A stretch of 64,000 nucleotides of DNA from Cupriavidus basilensis OR16 (GCF_000243095.1 NZ_AHJE01000057.1:43488-107487); one strand, 5' to 3'; positions 7,895 through 17,336 are shown, numbered from the stretch's first letter. Notes: a model not told the origin generated them from the sequence alone. Numbers and translations: made by a program.

Positions 7895-9208
7895 TCAAGG
7901 CGAAGAACGACAGGTAAATTGCGTGGCTTCGCGCAGCCGCACGATGCGGCGGCGCTTGGTGGTGAAATCCGCGGGCGGCGCGGCATCGCTCTGCCATTCG
8001 AGGTCCGCCACGGCCACGCCAAGCCCGTCCAGCACCGTTTCCAGCCGGGCGCGGCAGGCCATGCGCACCGCGCTGCCGCCTTCGGCATACAGGCTGAGCG
8101 TGCGGCCGCCGGTCTGGCGCAGCCGGTAGTCGGCGGCGAGCGGCAGGGCCTGCGCGAAGGCGCGCGATAGGACGTCGGCAAAGACATGGACTGGCTCGCC
8201 GCGCCGTCCCGGCAGCACCAGCATGTCGTCGCAGCGGCCTTCGATGCGGGCCAGCGCCAACGCCGGGCTCCCGCACGGGCATGCATCCGTGCGCCGCACC
8301 AGCACGTCGTCCAGCCGGTAGCGCACGACGGGCTGGGTGGTGCGGGTGAAGTCAGTCACGATGGGCACGAAGCGCTCGTGGTCCTGGTCCAGCCATTCCG
8401 GCTCGATGTGGACGAACTCCTCATTCAGGTGCAGCGTGCCGTGCGCGCACGTGACGCCGAGAAATCCCTCGGTGGCCTGGTAGACCTCGCCAGGCTCGCC
8501 GAATACGTTCGCCAGCAAGGCGCGGTCCTGCGCGTCCAGCACTTCGGCGACCGAGACGACCCGCGCCGGGCGCAGCGCCGTGCGGCCCGCCTGCCGGGCC
8601 AGCGCGAGGCTGCGCAGCACCTGCGCGGGCGCCACGACGATGGTGGGCGCGTAGCGCTCCAGCCGCGCCAGATGCGCCTCGAACGGCGTGAACAGATCAA
8701 AGAACGCGAACGAGAGCCAAGGGTTGCGCACTGCCGTGTAGAGGTTGCTGTTGGCGCGCAGGAACAGCGCCACGCGCTCCCCCGCGAGCAGCCCGCGCGG
8801 CACCAATCTGGCCAGCAGCGTGCCGGCCCATTGCGCCTGCTCCCGGCGGCTCACCACAAATGCGCCGCGCCCGCCCGAGGTGCCCGAGGACAGCCCCACG
8901 CTAAAGCCCTGCAACGTCGGGCTGAAATCCCGCGAAGCCTCGGCCTGCCGGGCACAGGCAAGGACATCGTCAAGGCGCAGCCCGGCCGTGTTGATACGGT
9001 CGAAATTGGCCATCATCACCGCCTTGTCCATGCGCGGCCAGTCTTGCGTCGGCTGTGCCAGCAACGGGGCGAAGTACGGGCTGCGCGCCAGCACGCGTTG
9101 GCGGAAGCGGGCCATCTGGCGGGCCTGGTGCGCCTCCAGTTCGGCGCGGCTGGCAAAGCGCAGCCTGCGCGCGCGCCAGTAGGCGCCGAGCATGCGTGGC
9201 AGTTGCAT
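7895..9208 (-). CDS. F390-synthetase/PaaK-like adenylate-forming enzyme
   Basis: A 437-residue enzyme of the PaaK/coenzyme F390 synthetase branch of adenylate-forming enzymes, expected to activate a carboxylate as its adenylate. Visible motifs are a variant P-loop SSGTSGGRGAFVVS, the YQATEGFLG block, VRYRLDDV, and a cysteine pair ACPCG. The upstream frame could extend to 9367, but MQLPRML at 9208 starts exactly on the stop of the preceding gene (TGATG), a classic coupled start. It is the last gene of a four-gene operon with a metallo-hydrolase, an NAD-dependent reductase and a KAS III-like enzyme. The product is unknown; the cluster suggests acyl activation in a small lipid or lactone pathway (inference). 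Confidence 0.82.
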   Translation of the reverse strand: MQLPRMLGAYWRARRLRFASRAELEAHQARQMARFRQRVLARSPYFAPLLAQPTQDWPRMDKAVMMANFDRINTAGLRLDDVLACARQAEASRDFSPTLQGFSVGLSSGTSGGRGAFVVSRREQAQWAGTLLARLVPRGLLAGERVALFLRANSNLYTAVRNPWLSFAFFDLFTPFEAHLARLERYAPTIVVAPAQVLRSLALARQAGRTALRPARVVSVAEVLDAQDRALLANVFGEPGEVYQATEGFLGVTCAHGTLHLNEEFVHIEPEWLDQDHERFVPIVTDFTRTTQPVVRYRLDDVLVRRTDACPCGSPALALARIEGRCDDMLVLPGRRGEPVHVFADVLSRAFAQALPLAADYRLRQTGGRTLSLYAEGGSAVRMACRARLETVLDGLGVAVADLEWQSDAAPPADFTTKRRRIVRLREATQFTCRSSP

Positions 9209-10014
9209 CAGAGCGCTCCCTCGTGGGTCAGGCGAATCTTCACCTGGCCATTGCGATGCAAGGCGTGCAGTTGCCTGAGCGTGGCATGGTAGGTGCGGGG
9301 GTCTTCCATGATCAGGTTGGCGATGGAAGACGGACCGATCAGCTCGCGGTAGCTGGTGGGCGACCATGCCGCGTCGGACGCCAGCAGTACCCAGCCATCC
9401 GGCGTTTGCACGAAGGCGCCCAGGTGGCCGGCGGCGTGGCCCGGCAACGCCACCAGGAAGACTTCTCCGTCGCTGTCCGGCAAGGCGTAGCCTTCATGGA
9501 ACGGCGTGAGCGCGATGGGCAGCGGCCGGCGCGCAAAGGCTTCGATAAAGCCCACGCGCTGCTCGAAATCCGCCGGCATCAGCCCCGGCACGAAGCCCCG
9601 GCGCAGCGCGCCAATGCCACGGAGCGACCGCGTGGCTTGCCACCCGGCCCCGGCGCAGTAAAAGCGTGTGCCGGGAAAATCGCGCAGCCCCGCGATATGG
9701 TCTCCGTGGAAATGCGACAGGATCACGCCGGCGAGGTCGCGCGCGCCAATGCCTGCCGCGCGCAGCTGGCTCGCCGCCGCCTCGCCGCTGTCGAAATGCA
9801 CCGGCGTGACCATGCGGTACAGCGCGAACAGCCCGCTGCGCGTGTGGTCGAGGAAGTGCGTGGCATAACCGGTATCCCACAGCCAGCGCTTGCCGCCGGC
9901 TGCGATCAGGTAAGCACGCGCCGGGAAGCGGCAGACCGACAGCCCCGCGCCCTTGAGCGCCATGCAGGCGCGGTGCGTGCAGAAGCCCGCCTCAAAGGTG
10001 GTGATGCTGGCCAT
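9208..10014 (-). CDS. MBL-fold metallo-hydrolase
   Basis: A 268-residue metallo-beta-lactamase-fold hydrolase. The metal-binding motif HFHGDH (His101, His103, Asp105, His106) is intact, as are GHAAGHLGA and SDAAW further on, so a dinuclear zinc site is expected. The overall size and the lead-in YLIAAGGKRWLWDTGY resemble lactonase/thioesterase-like members such as AHL lactonases and PqsE-like enzymes, but the substrate cannot be assigned. Its start overlaps the upstream reductase gene by 23 bp and its stop overlaps the downstream adenylating enzyme by one base, so the four genes are translationally coupled. In the pathway it could hydrolyse a thioester or lactone intermediate (inference). Confidence 0.85.
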   Translation of the reverse strand: MASITTFEAGFCTHRACMALKGAGLSVCRFPARAYLIAAGGKRWLWDTGYATHFLDHTRSGLFALYRMVTPVHFDSGEAAASQLRAAGIGARDLAGVILSHFHGDHIAGLRDFPGTRFYCAGAGWQATRSLRGIGALRRGFVPGLMPADFEQRVGFIEAFARRPLPIALTPFHEGYALPDSDGEVFLVALPGHAAGHLGAFVQTPDGWVLLASDAAWSPTSYRELIGPSSIANLIMEDPRTYHATLRQLHALHRNGQVKIRLTHEGAL

Positions 10015-11008
10015 GGTCTCGCATCCATTGCGCCGTCAGGCGGATTCCTTCATCCATCGTATAGGCGGGCCGATAGCCCAGCGCCGCGATGGCCTGCGTG
10101 TTGTCGAGTGTCATATCGTAGTGCAGCACGCCCATGGCGTAGCGCGTGAAGGCGGGCTCGCGCCGGCTCAGGGCCGACCAGGTTTCCATGCCGCGCGCCA
10201 CGGCGTCGGCCAGCGCATAGGGCAGGCGGCGCAGCTGCGGCGGCTGGCCCAGCTCGTCGCCAAGCAGTTGCCCGAGCACCTGGCACAGCCGGCGCGGTTC
10301 GTGGTTGGTGATGTTGCAGGCGTGGCCGGAAGTCACCCGGGCACTCGTGCTGGCGAGCTGCATGGCATGGACCACGTTGGGGGTAAAGGTCAGGTCCATC
10401 AGCACCTCGCCGGCGCGCGGCAGCGGCAGCTTGCCGCGGCGTTGCGCCATCAGCGCCAGCACGCGCGGCATCAGCACGCGGTCATGCGGGCCGAACAAGG
10501 CGCGTGGGCGCAGCATGACGAAGGTGGTGGCGGCCTGGCTGCCCGAGCGCTGCCGTATCGCCGCTTCGGCCAGCGCCTTGGTGTGGGCGTAGTGGTTGGC
10601 GTAGCGCCGCGGCCGGTAGCTCTCGGTGATGTCGAGATGGTGCTGATAGTCGAAGTAAAGCGACGGCGTGGAGACGTGCACGAAGCGCGCCACGCCAGCC
10701 GCGATCGCCGCGTCGGCGAGCCGCTCGGTGGCGTTCACGTTGGCCGCATGGAAGTCGGCGCGCGCGCCCCACGGCGACGATAGCGCGGCGCAGTGCCAGA
10801 CCGTGTCCACGCCCTGTAGCAGTGAGCGCGCCTGCGCGGCGTCGAGCGTGGCCAGGTCAGCCGGCACGAAGTTCGCACCAAGCGCGCGCAGCGCCTCGCC
10901 TTGCGCGGCGTTGCGGCCGGTGGCGCGCACGGGCAGGCCATGCTGCAACAAGTACTCGATGGCATTGCGGCCGAGGCCGCCGGTTGCGCCGGTCACCAGC
11001 GTGATCAC
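9992..11008 (-). CDS. NAD(P)-dependent epimerase/dehydratase of the 3-beta-HSD/OleD-like group
   Basis: A 338-residue extended short-chain dehydrogenase. The nucleotide-binding GATGGLG motif is at residues 7-13 and the catalytic YxxxK is Tyr140-Lys144 (HYAHTK), with Ser113 in HVSTPS completing the triad. The sequence resembles the 3-beta-hydroxysteroid dehydrogenase/isomerase type that includes OleD of bacterial olefin synthesis, an enzyme reducing a 2-alkyl-3-keto acid. Pairing with a KAS III-like gene fits that role, though this is inference. The start overlaps the stop of the KAS III gene by 4 bp (ATGA), and its end overlaps the metallo-hydrolase start by 23 bp. Confidence 0.85.
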   Translation of the reverse strand: MITLVTGATGGLGRNAIEYLLQHGLPVRATGRNAAQGEALRALGANFVPADLATLDAAQARSLLQGVDTVWHCAALSSPWGARADFHAANVNATERLADAAIAAGVARFVHVSTPSLYFDYQHHLDITESYRPRRYANHYAHTKALAEAAIRQRSGSQAATTFVMLRPRALFGPHDRVLMPRVLALMAQRRGKLPLPRAGEVLMDLTFTPNVVHAMQLASTSARVTSGHACNITNHEPRRLCQVLGQLLGDELGQPPQLRRLPYALADAVARGMETWSALSRREPAFTRYAMGVLHYDMTLDNTQAIAALGYRPAYTMDEGIRLTAQWMRDHGQHHHL

Positions 11009-11985
11009 AATCGCAGCACCATGGCGCCAAGGGTGAGGCCGGCGGCGGTGCCCAGCAGCAGCGCGCGCGAGCCGGCGCTGGCCCTGCCGCTGAGCATGGC
11101 TTCGTGCAAGGCGGTGGGCAGGGATGCGGCCACCTGGTTGCCGTGCGAGCGGTAGATATCCACCACGGATGCCGCTGGCACACCCAGGCGGCGCCCGATG
11201 TGCTGCATGGCGAGATGGCTGGCCTGGTGCGGCACCACCACATCGATCTCGTCCAGGCGCAGCTTGCCCGCGCCGAGCAAGCCGGCCAGGAAGGCGTCCA
11301 TCACTGTGGAGGCCATCTTGAAGACGCGCTTGCCTTCCATATGGAACAGGAAGTCGGACTCGCGCGCACCCATGCGCGGGCTAGTGCGGGTGCCACCGGC
11401 GCGGATCTCGCAGAAGGCCTTGCCCGCGGGATAGGTCTCCATGCGGTACGCTTCGATACCGGTGCTGCCGTCGCCACGCTCCACCACCGCCGCGGCGGCG
11501 CCGTCGCCAAAGATGAGAGAGGCCTCCGGCTGGCTCCAGTCCAGCCCGCGAGAGGCCAGGTCGGACGCGACCACCGCGATGCGGCGATAGGTGCCGCTGT
11601 GCAGCAGGCTGGCCGCCACCTGCAAGGCGGCCAGGAAGCTCAGGCAACTGGCATTGACGTCGAAGGCCGGTGTGCCGGCGGGGATGCCGGCGGCCTCGAG
11701 CAGCCGGGCACCGGTGCAGGGCAGGGCTTGCTCCTGCACGCCGGCGGCGGAAATCACCAGGCCGATCGAATCCGGGGCGATGCCGCCGCGTGTCATGGCC
11801 TGGCGCAGCGCGGCGGCGGCCAGCGCGGATTGCGTGTCGCCCGGGCCAGCATGGTAGCGGTGGTCGATGCCGGAGGTTTTCCTGACGTAACCGGCGGCCT
11901 TGCCGAGCAGCGTGTCCAGCTCGGCGGAGGTGACCTGCCGGGCAGGTAGTGCTTTGCCTGTGGCCAGGATTCGTAATGGCAGCAT
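11005..11985 (-). CDS. KAS III / OleA-like condensing enzyme
   Basis: A 326-residue thiolase-fold condensing enzyme of the FabH/OleA type. The full Cys-His-Asn triad is visible: Cys114 in NASCLSFLAAL, His253 in VPHQASHLAM, and Asn283 in SHGNQVAASLP. The ATG at 11985 gives a family-typical N terminus (LPLRILATGKALPARQV); a TTG at 12069 would add 28 unconvincing residues. Such enzymes either start fatty-acid synthesis or condense acyl groups head-to-head. Being first in an overlapping operon with an OleD-like reductase and an adenylating enzyme, and not with fab genes, it more likely serves a dedicated secondary pathway. That assignment is inference. Confidence 0.85.
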   Translation of the reverse strand: MLPLRILATGKALPARQVTSAELDTLLGKAAGYVRKTSGIDHRYHAGPGDTQSALAAAALRQAMTRGGIAPDSIGLVISAAGVQEQALPCTGARLLEAAGIPAGTPAFDVNASCLSFLAALQVAASLLHSGTYRRIAVVASDLASRGLDWSQPEASLIFGDGAAAAVVERGDGSTGIEAYRMETYPAGKAFCEIRAGGTRTSPRMGARESDFLFHMEGKRVFKMASTVMDAFLAGLLGAGKLRLDEIDVVVPHQASHLAMQHIGRRLGVPAASVVDIYRSHGNQVAASLPTALHEAMLSGRASAGSRALLLGTAAGLTLGAMVLRL

Positions 11986-12126
11986 GTCTATGGTTTGGTC
12001 TCCCGACGGCGTAAGCAAAGCGGCGGGATGAGATTGTTCCTTAAGGTGCGGTGCGGTGAGGTGGGTCAAGAAGGAGAGCGCGTATTGTAATGATTTGGGC
12101 GGCAGGGTGGCCTGATCGCTTGCGCC

Positions 12127-14004
12127 TCAGATGGAAACGCGGCGGCCAATCTCCACCACTTGGTCGCTTGGCAGCCGGAACAGATCGGTAACGTGCATGC
12201 CGTTCTTCACCATCAAGGCGAACAGCTTGCCTTGCCATCGCGGCATCCGGCTGTCACTCTCGCGCAGCACGATCGTCTCCAGCCCCATGTAGTAGGTGAT
12301 GGCGCCCAGGTCCAGCGCGCAGGGCAGCACCTGGGGCTGCAGCAGCAGCTTGGGAATGTCGGGCCGCTCCATGAAGCCGTAGCGGGCATTCAGGCGCCAG
12401 ACGTCCGGCATCAGTTCCGTTAGCGTCAAGCGCTCGGCATCCTTGATCCACGGCACTGTCTGCGTCACGACGCTCAAGGCCAGGATCTTCTGCTGCAGGG
12501 CGTGGTTGCGCTTGACATGCCACAGCATGACTGGTGGCGTGCCATCCAGCGTTCGTGTCAGGAACACCCCGGCCCCGGGCACGCGCGGAATGTTCTTTGC
12601 CTGCACCTCGCCCAGGAACGCTTCGATCGGCATGACGTCTTCGTTGATGGCCGCCGAAATCGCGGCCGTGCCCCGATGCCAGATCAGCATGACGCCATAG
12701 ACAACCGCGGCCAGCATCAACGGGATGTACCCGCCATCCAGCATCTTGGCGAGATTGGCCACGAAGAACCCGCTGTCGATGATCAGGAAGACGCCGGACA
12801 CGGCCGCGCTGGCCCACAGATTCCAGCCCCAGATATCGCGCATGGCGATAAACAGCAGCACGGACGTCATCAACATGGTGAGGGAAACGGCGATGCCATA
12901 CGCGGAAGCCAACTGATCCGACGATTTGAAGAACAGCGCCAGGCTGACGGTCACAAGCATCAACAGCCAGTTGACCGTGCCGACGTAAATCTGCCCATAG
13001 CCTTGCTCGGAGGTCTGCCTGATCTGCAGGTGCGGCAGCCATCCCAGCAGGATCGCCTGACGCGTCATGGAGAAGGCGCCGGTAATGATGGACTGGCTGG
13101 CGATCACCGTCGCCACGGCGGCCAGGATGACCAAGGGCACCAGCAGCGGCGGCGGGCAGAGGAGGTAAAAGATATTGTGCGTTGAATCGACCCCGGACAA
13201 CACCAGTGCCGCCTGTCCGGCATAGTTGAGCAGCAGGCTGGGGAACACGATGGCGGACCAGGCGAGGCGGATCGGGCGCGGCCCGAAATGCCCCATGTCG
13301 GCATACAGCGCCTCGGCGCCGGTCACGCAGAGGAAAATGAGGAAGCTGGTATAGCCATTGGAGAACAGGAACGCCAGGCCGTAGAGCGGGTTGAGCGCAA
13401 TCAGGATCGACGGGTGCAGCAGGATGCCGCGGATGCCGAGCACGGCTATGCACAGAAACCATAACGCCATGACCGGGCCGAAGGCCCTGCCGATGCGGGA
13501 CGTTCCCATTGGCTGGATGGCAAACAGCGCAACCAGGATCGCCACCGTGGCCGGCAAAATAAAGGATTTGGCCTCGGGAAAGACAATATTCAATCCCTCC
13601 AGCGCTGAGAGCACGGAAATGGCGGGCGTGATGGCGCCGTCGCCATAGATCAGCGCTGCCCCGAACAGGCCGGCAGCCACCACCAGGGGGCGCTTTCTCT
13701 TCTTGATCCCCAACAACGACATCAAGGCAAGAATGCCGCCCTCGCCGTTGTTGTCGATGCGCATGGCGAAGGACACATACTTCACCGTTGTGACGATGAT
13801 CAATGTCCAGATCAGCAGGCTCAAAAGGCCCAGGATAACCGGCGCCGAAGGCTTGCCGCCCGAGAGCGCAAGCACGGTCTTCAGGGTATAGAGCGGGCTG
13901 GTGCCGATATCGCCGAATACCACGCCCAGTGCGGACAGCCCCATGACGGCCAGGCCGGGACGGGTTTTAGCGGGCGTATCGATCAGCGCGGAGGCTTGCG
14001 GCAT
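12127..14004 (-). CDS. kup: Low-affinity potassium transporter Kup
   Basis: A 625-residue inner-membrane K+ uptake protein of the KUP/HAK/KT family, driven by proton symport. The opening GLSALGVVFGDIGTSPLYTLKT is diagnostic, GDGAITPAISVLSALEG follows, and about twelve hydrophobic helices run to about residue 450 before the soluble C-terminal domain. The ATG at 14004 is preceded by GGAGAG at good spacing, so the upstream ATG at 14055 is not needed. The gene stands alone between the KAS III operon and an aldo/keto reductase, both on the same strand but separated by more than 130 bp. Confidence 0.95.
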   Translation of the reverse strand: MPQASALIDTPAKTRPGLAVMGLSALGVVFGDIGTSPLYTLKTVLALSGGKPSAPVILGLLSLLIWTLIIVTTVKYVSFAMRIDNNGEGGILALMSLLGIKKRKRPLVVAAGLFGAALIYGDGAITPAISVLSALEGLNIVFPEAKSFILPATVAILVALFAIQPMGTSRIGRAFGPVMALWFLCIAVLGIRGILLHPSILIALNPLYGLAFLFSNGYTSFLIFLCVTGAEALYADMGHFGPRPIRLAWSAIVFPSLLLNYAGQAALVLSGVDSTHNIFYLLCPPPLLVPLVILAAVATVIASQSIITGAFSMTRQAILLGWLPHLQIRQTSEQGYGQIYVGTVNWLLMLVTVSLALFFKSSDQLASAYGIAVSLTMLMTSVLLFIAMRDIWGWNLWASAAVSGVFLIIDSGFFVANLAKMLDGGYIPLMLAAVVYGVMLIWHRGTAAISAAINEDVMPIEAFLGEVQAKNIPRVPGAGVFLTRTLDGTPPVMLWHVKRNHALQQKILALSVVTQTVPWIKDAERLTLTELMPDVWRLNARYGFMERPDIPKLLLQPQVLPCALDLGAITYYMGLETIVLRESDSRMPRWQGKLFALMVKNGMHVTDLFRLPSDQVVEIGRRVSI

Positions 14005-14224
14005 GACTATCTCTCCAGTCAACCCATTGAAGAACGTTCCGAGAATTCGGGACAAAAATCATGGCTGATAAGCCATAGCCTGATGATGATCTTGAGGAAA
14101 AACCTGCAATCCCATCCGGAAGATGCGGACCAGGCCGAGCGTGAGGCGTTGGCCGGGGCGGGTGGCCCGGCAACCGTCGCCGCAGGATACCGGGCGCACC
14201 GGATGCGGGTCGGGTAGCCGGCTG

Positions 14225-14243
14225 GCCGGCCACCCTGGCCGGC
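14225..14243 (-). terminator. GC-rich hairpin just past the aldo/keto reductase stop
   Basis: GCCGGCCA (14225-14232) and TGGCCGGC (14236-14243) form an 8-bp perfect stem with a 3-nt loop, about 7 nt beyond the stop of the reductase on its strand. There is no U-tract, so this is only a possible terminator or 3'-end stabiliser. Confidence 0.35.
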
Positions 14244-14250
14244 AACGCGG

Positions 14251-15276
14251 TCAGGGTGCCGAAACCGGACGGCCGGTCAGCGGATAGTTCGGATCGTTGT
14301 AGCCATGCGTGGAGGCATGTCCGGGGCGCACCAGCTGGTCGACCAAGGCTTCCTCCGCGGCGGAGATGGCCACGCCAACCGCGCCAAAGTAATCCTCGAA
14401 TTGTGCCAGCGTGCGCGGCCCGGCAATCACCGAGCTGACGATCGGGTTGGCCAGCACCCAGGCGGTAGCGAACTGACCCAGCTTGAGGCCGCGTGCATCG
14501 GCATGCGCCTTCAGTGCCTGGGCAATCACCAGCGACTCCTCGCGGAACTCGGTTTCCATCATGCGGCGGTCGGCGCGGCCCGCGCGTGAGTCTTGCGGGG
14601 GCTGCTGGCCGGGCAGGTACTTGCCGGTGAGCACGCCGCGCGCAATCGGGCTGTAGGGCACGACGCCAAGGCCGAAGTGCTGGCAGGCCGGCAGGATTTC
14701 CACCTCGGGCATGCGGTTGAGCAGGTTGTAGTACGGCTGGCAAACCACCGGGCGCGGCGCGCCGAGCTGGTCGCACAGGCGTGCGACCTCGGCAATGCGC
14801 CAGCCGCGGAAGTTGGACAAGGCCCAGTAGCGGACCTTGCCGGCCCGGATCAGGTCGCCCATGGCGCGCACGGCCTCTTCGAGGTTTTCGCCGGGGTAGT
14901 CCCGGTGCAGGTAGAGGATATCGAGATAATCAGTGCCCAGGCGGCGCAGGCTTTCCTCGGCTTCGCGCAGGATCCAGACGCGCGAGTAGTGCGAGTGGTT
15001 GGGCGCAGCCTGCATCGGATTACCGAGCTTGCTGGCCAGGATCCAGTCGTGGCGATCGGCGGCGAGCAGCTTGCCCACCATGCGCTCGGAGCCGCCTTTG
15101 CTATACACATCCGCGGTGTCGATGAAATTGACACCATGCGCGCGGGCGCTGTCGACGATGCGTCCGGCCTCCGTTTCATCGGTCTGGTCGGCGAACATCA
15201 TGGTGCCGAGGCACAGGGCCGATACCTTGAGGTTGCTGGCGCCCAAGCGCCGGTATTTCATCTCGAACTCTGACAT
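14251..15276 (-). CDS. Aldo/keto reductase
   Basis: A 341-residue NADPH-dependent aldo/keto reductase, close to the YajO/Tas branch. The catalytic tetrad is visible: Asp and Tyr in DTADVYSKG, Lys in ASKLG, and His in LYLHRDYPG. Near the C terminus SSVIAGPRTLAQFEDYFGA matches the phosphate-binding region. The ATG at 15276 has AAGGAAG about 7 nt upstream, which favours it over the ATG at 15336. These enzymes reduce small aldehydes and ketones in the cytoplasm; the substrate is not predictable. No functional link with the flanking kup or cls genes is apparent. Confidence 0.92.
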   Translation of the reverse strand: MSEFEMKYRRLGASNLKVSALCLGTMMFADQTDETEAGRIVDSARAHGVNFIDTADVYSKGGSERMVGKLLAADRHDWILASKLGNPMQAAPNHSHYSRVWILREAEESLRRLGTDYLDILYLHRDYPGENLEEAVRAMGDLIRAGKVRYWALSNFRGWRIAEVARLCDQLGAPRPVVCQPYYNLLNRMPEVEILPACQHFGLGVVPYSPIARGVLTGKYLPGQQPPQDSRAGRADRRMMETEFREESLVIAQALKAHADARGLKLGQFATAWVLANPIVSSVIAGPRTLAQFEDYFGAVGVAISAAEEALVDQLVRPGHASTHGYNDPNYPLTGRPVSAP

Positions 15277-15467
15277 TGCGGTCTTCCTTGATGTGGTGGG
15301 CCGGGACGTCTGGATACATCCCCGGGGCGAAAGCACGAAAGCTTAACGCCAGTGGCGAAATCGTGCCGGAAAACGCGCGGCGAACGGGCCTGGGACCGCC
15401 GCCGCGGCCAGGCTATGCCAGAATGCTGGCATTGTGATGCCGCGCCGCCAGGCGTAACCTAACGCTC

Positions 15468-16579
15468 ATGCTCAGCCCCTCCCTCATCGCGGCGATCGTG
15501 CTGGTGTTCCATGTGCTTGGCGTCATTGCGGCCTTGCACGCGGTCATGACGGTGCGTACCGCGCCCGGCGCCATTGCGTGGGCCGGCTCGCTGGTGATGA
15601 TGCCGTACTTCACGCTGGTTCCTTACCTGATCCTGGGCAGCAGCAATTTTGCCGGCTACGTGAACGCCCGCCGGTTCAATAACGACCGGCTGCGCGAGGT
15701 CACGCACGGCATGGACCCCGGCCCGGCTTACCGGCACGCCTTGCCTGGCCAACAATGCGGTGCGGCTGCTGATCAATGGCGAGGCCACCTTCGAAGCCAT
15801 CTTTGCCGCCATTGCCGGCGCGCAACAGGTGGTGATCGTGCAGTTTTTCATTGTTCATGACGATGCGCTGGGCCAGCGCCTGCAGCGCCTGCTGTGCGAA
15901 CGCGCTGCCGCGGGCGTGAAGGTGTATTTCCTCTACGACAGCATCGGCTCGCATGCGTTGCCAGGCCGGTACGTCAAGGTGCTGGCAGCCGCCGGGGTGC
16001 AGGCGCGCGCCTTTGCCACGCGGCGCGGCTTTGTCAATCGCTTCCAGCTCAACTTTCGCAACCACCGCAAGCTGGTGGTGGTGGATGGCGAGTGCGCGTT
16101 CACGGGCGGTCACAACGTCGGCAACGAGTACCTCGGGCAAACGCCACCGCTGGCCCTGGCGCGACACGCATATCGAGATCCGCGGCAGCGCCGTGCTCGG
16201 GGTGGACGTACGCATCCTGTTGCCGGCCCGCCCCGACCATCTCGTGGTGTTCGCCGCCTCCACGCTGTATGCCTACCAGGCGGTCTGCGCGGGGGTGAAG
16301 ATCTATCGCTACCAGCCGGGCTTCCTGCACCAGAAGGTCATCCTGATCGACGACGAGGCCGCGGCGGTGGGCAGCGCGAATCTCGACAACCGCTCGTTCC
16401 GGCTCAACTTCGAGCTGATGGTGATGACCGCCGACCGTGCTTTTGCCGCAAGCGTGACACGCATGCTGGAGGCGGACTTCGCGCAGGCCTGCCAGATCGA
16501 GCGCAGCGAATACACCAGCGCGCCGACCCTGCGCCGCGTGGCGATGCACGTGGCCAAGCTGTTTGCGCCGATCCTCTAG
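15468..16579 (+). pseudogene. cls: Cardiolipin synthase (phospholipase D family), multiply disrupted
   Basis: The remains of a membrane cardiolipin synthase. The N-terminal part has two hydrophobic helices (LIAAIVLVFHVLGVIAAL and VMMPYFTLVPYLILG). Both HKD motifs survive: NHRKLVVVDGECAFTGGHN and HQKVILIDDEAAAVGSANLD. The coding is split over three frames: one shift at about 15715-15745, another at about 16150-16165. At about 16190-16200 the family's stretch of some 70-80 residues between the HKD motifs is missing (RGSAVL joins directly to GVDVRILLP). The reading is about 370 residues against about 480 normally. It is either a true pseudogene or a badly assembled locus; activity is unlikely as written. 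Confidence 0.85.
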
Positions 16580-16600
16580 CCGCGGCCATGCGCCCCGTGC

Positions 16601-17071
16601 CTATAGATCCGCCTGCGCCGCCTGCCAGGAGGTGCCGGTTGGCCAGTCGCGGCGCATGATGATGTAGGTAAAGGACGTGGACCAGCCGATCAGGATCAGG
16701 CCCACCAGCGGCTCGATGCTGGCAAGCAGGCGCGTGGCGCCGATCGGTGCGATGTCGCCCAGGCTTTGCGTGGTGAAGGTCTCAAGCGCGAAGTAGAGAT
16801 AGACGATCGGCGTGATGGGATGGGCGCTGGCGAGGCCGCCCAGGCCCAGCGTATGGCCCGCCATCCAATAGCCGAGGGCGAACACCATCGCTTCAAGGCA
16901 ATGGGCCAGGATGATGCAGACGATCAGCACGCCAACGTTGACGCGTCCGCTCCAGCGGCGCGGATTCATGCCTGACAGCAGGCGCAGGGCTTCATAGTGG
17001 ATGGCGACCACGGTCACGGTGAGGATGCTGGCGCAGGCCAGGGCCAGCAGGTCGTGGACGGTGAGGTTCAT
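16601..17071 (-). CDS. Small two-helix ion-channel-like membrane protein
   Basis: A 156-residue membrane protein related to the Ion_trans_2 (pore-domain potassium channel) family. Hydrophobic segments lie at about residues 8-28, 48-72 and 120-140, with a pore-loop-like segment FALETFTTQSLGDIAPIG between the last two. The canonical filter TVGYGD appears as TTQSLGD, so the GYG core is lost and K+ selectivity is doubtful. The start at 17071 is preceded by AAGGA about 8 nt upstream. It is followed closely by the convergent cls remnant. It could be a nonselective or regulatory channel-like protein; function is inference from the fold. Confidence 0.75.
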   Translation of the reverse strand: MNLTVHDLLALACASILTVTVVAIHYEALRLLSGMNPRRWSGRVNVGVLIVCIILAHCLEAMVFALGYWMAGHTLGLGGLASAHPITPIVYLYFALETFTTQSLGDIAPIGATRLLASIEPLVGLILIGWSTSFTYIIMRRDWPTGTSWQAAQADL

Positions 17072-17336
17072 TAGGCATTCCTTGTCGGGCCGGGATCGCC
17101 TCGGTTGGACGCGGCACGCGATAGTGACCGCGCTTGCCGCCCGGATGTTCCCCGGGGCATGGGCGCGCAGGTCACAGACTCTTTGGAATGTAACGGGGAA
17201 TCACACGCAGCACCTGCCCGGACGCGCTTTAGCCAAGGCGGCCGGCGAACTCGATCCGGCTGTGGCGTATCTGCAGCTGTACAGCAAGCTGGGGGACCGA
17301 CGCGCCAGCAGCGCCCGGCCTGCGCGGGAGCCAGGC

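Noticed and set aside
14056..14250. Possible small gene or regulatory RNA between kup and the aldo/keto reductase
   Set aside because: The short open frames there have no ribosome site or homology, and apart from a GC hairpin nothing structured stands out.
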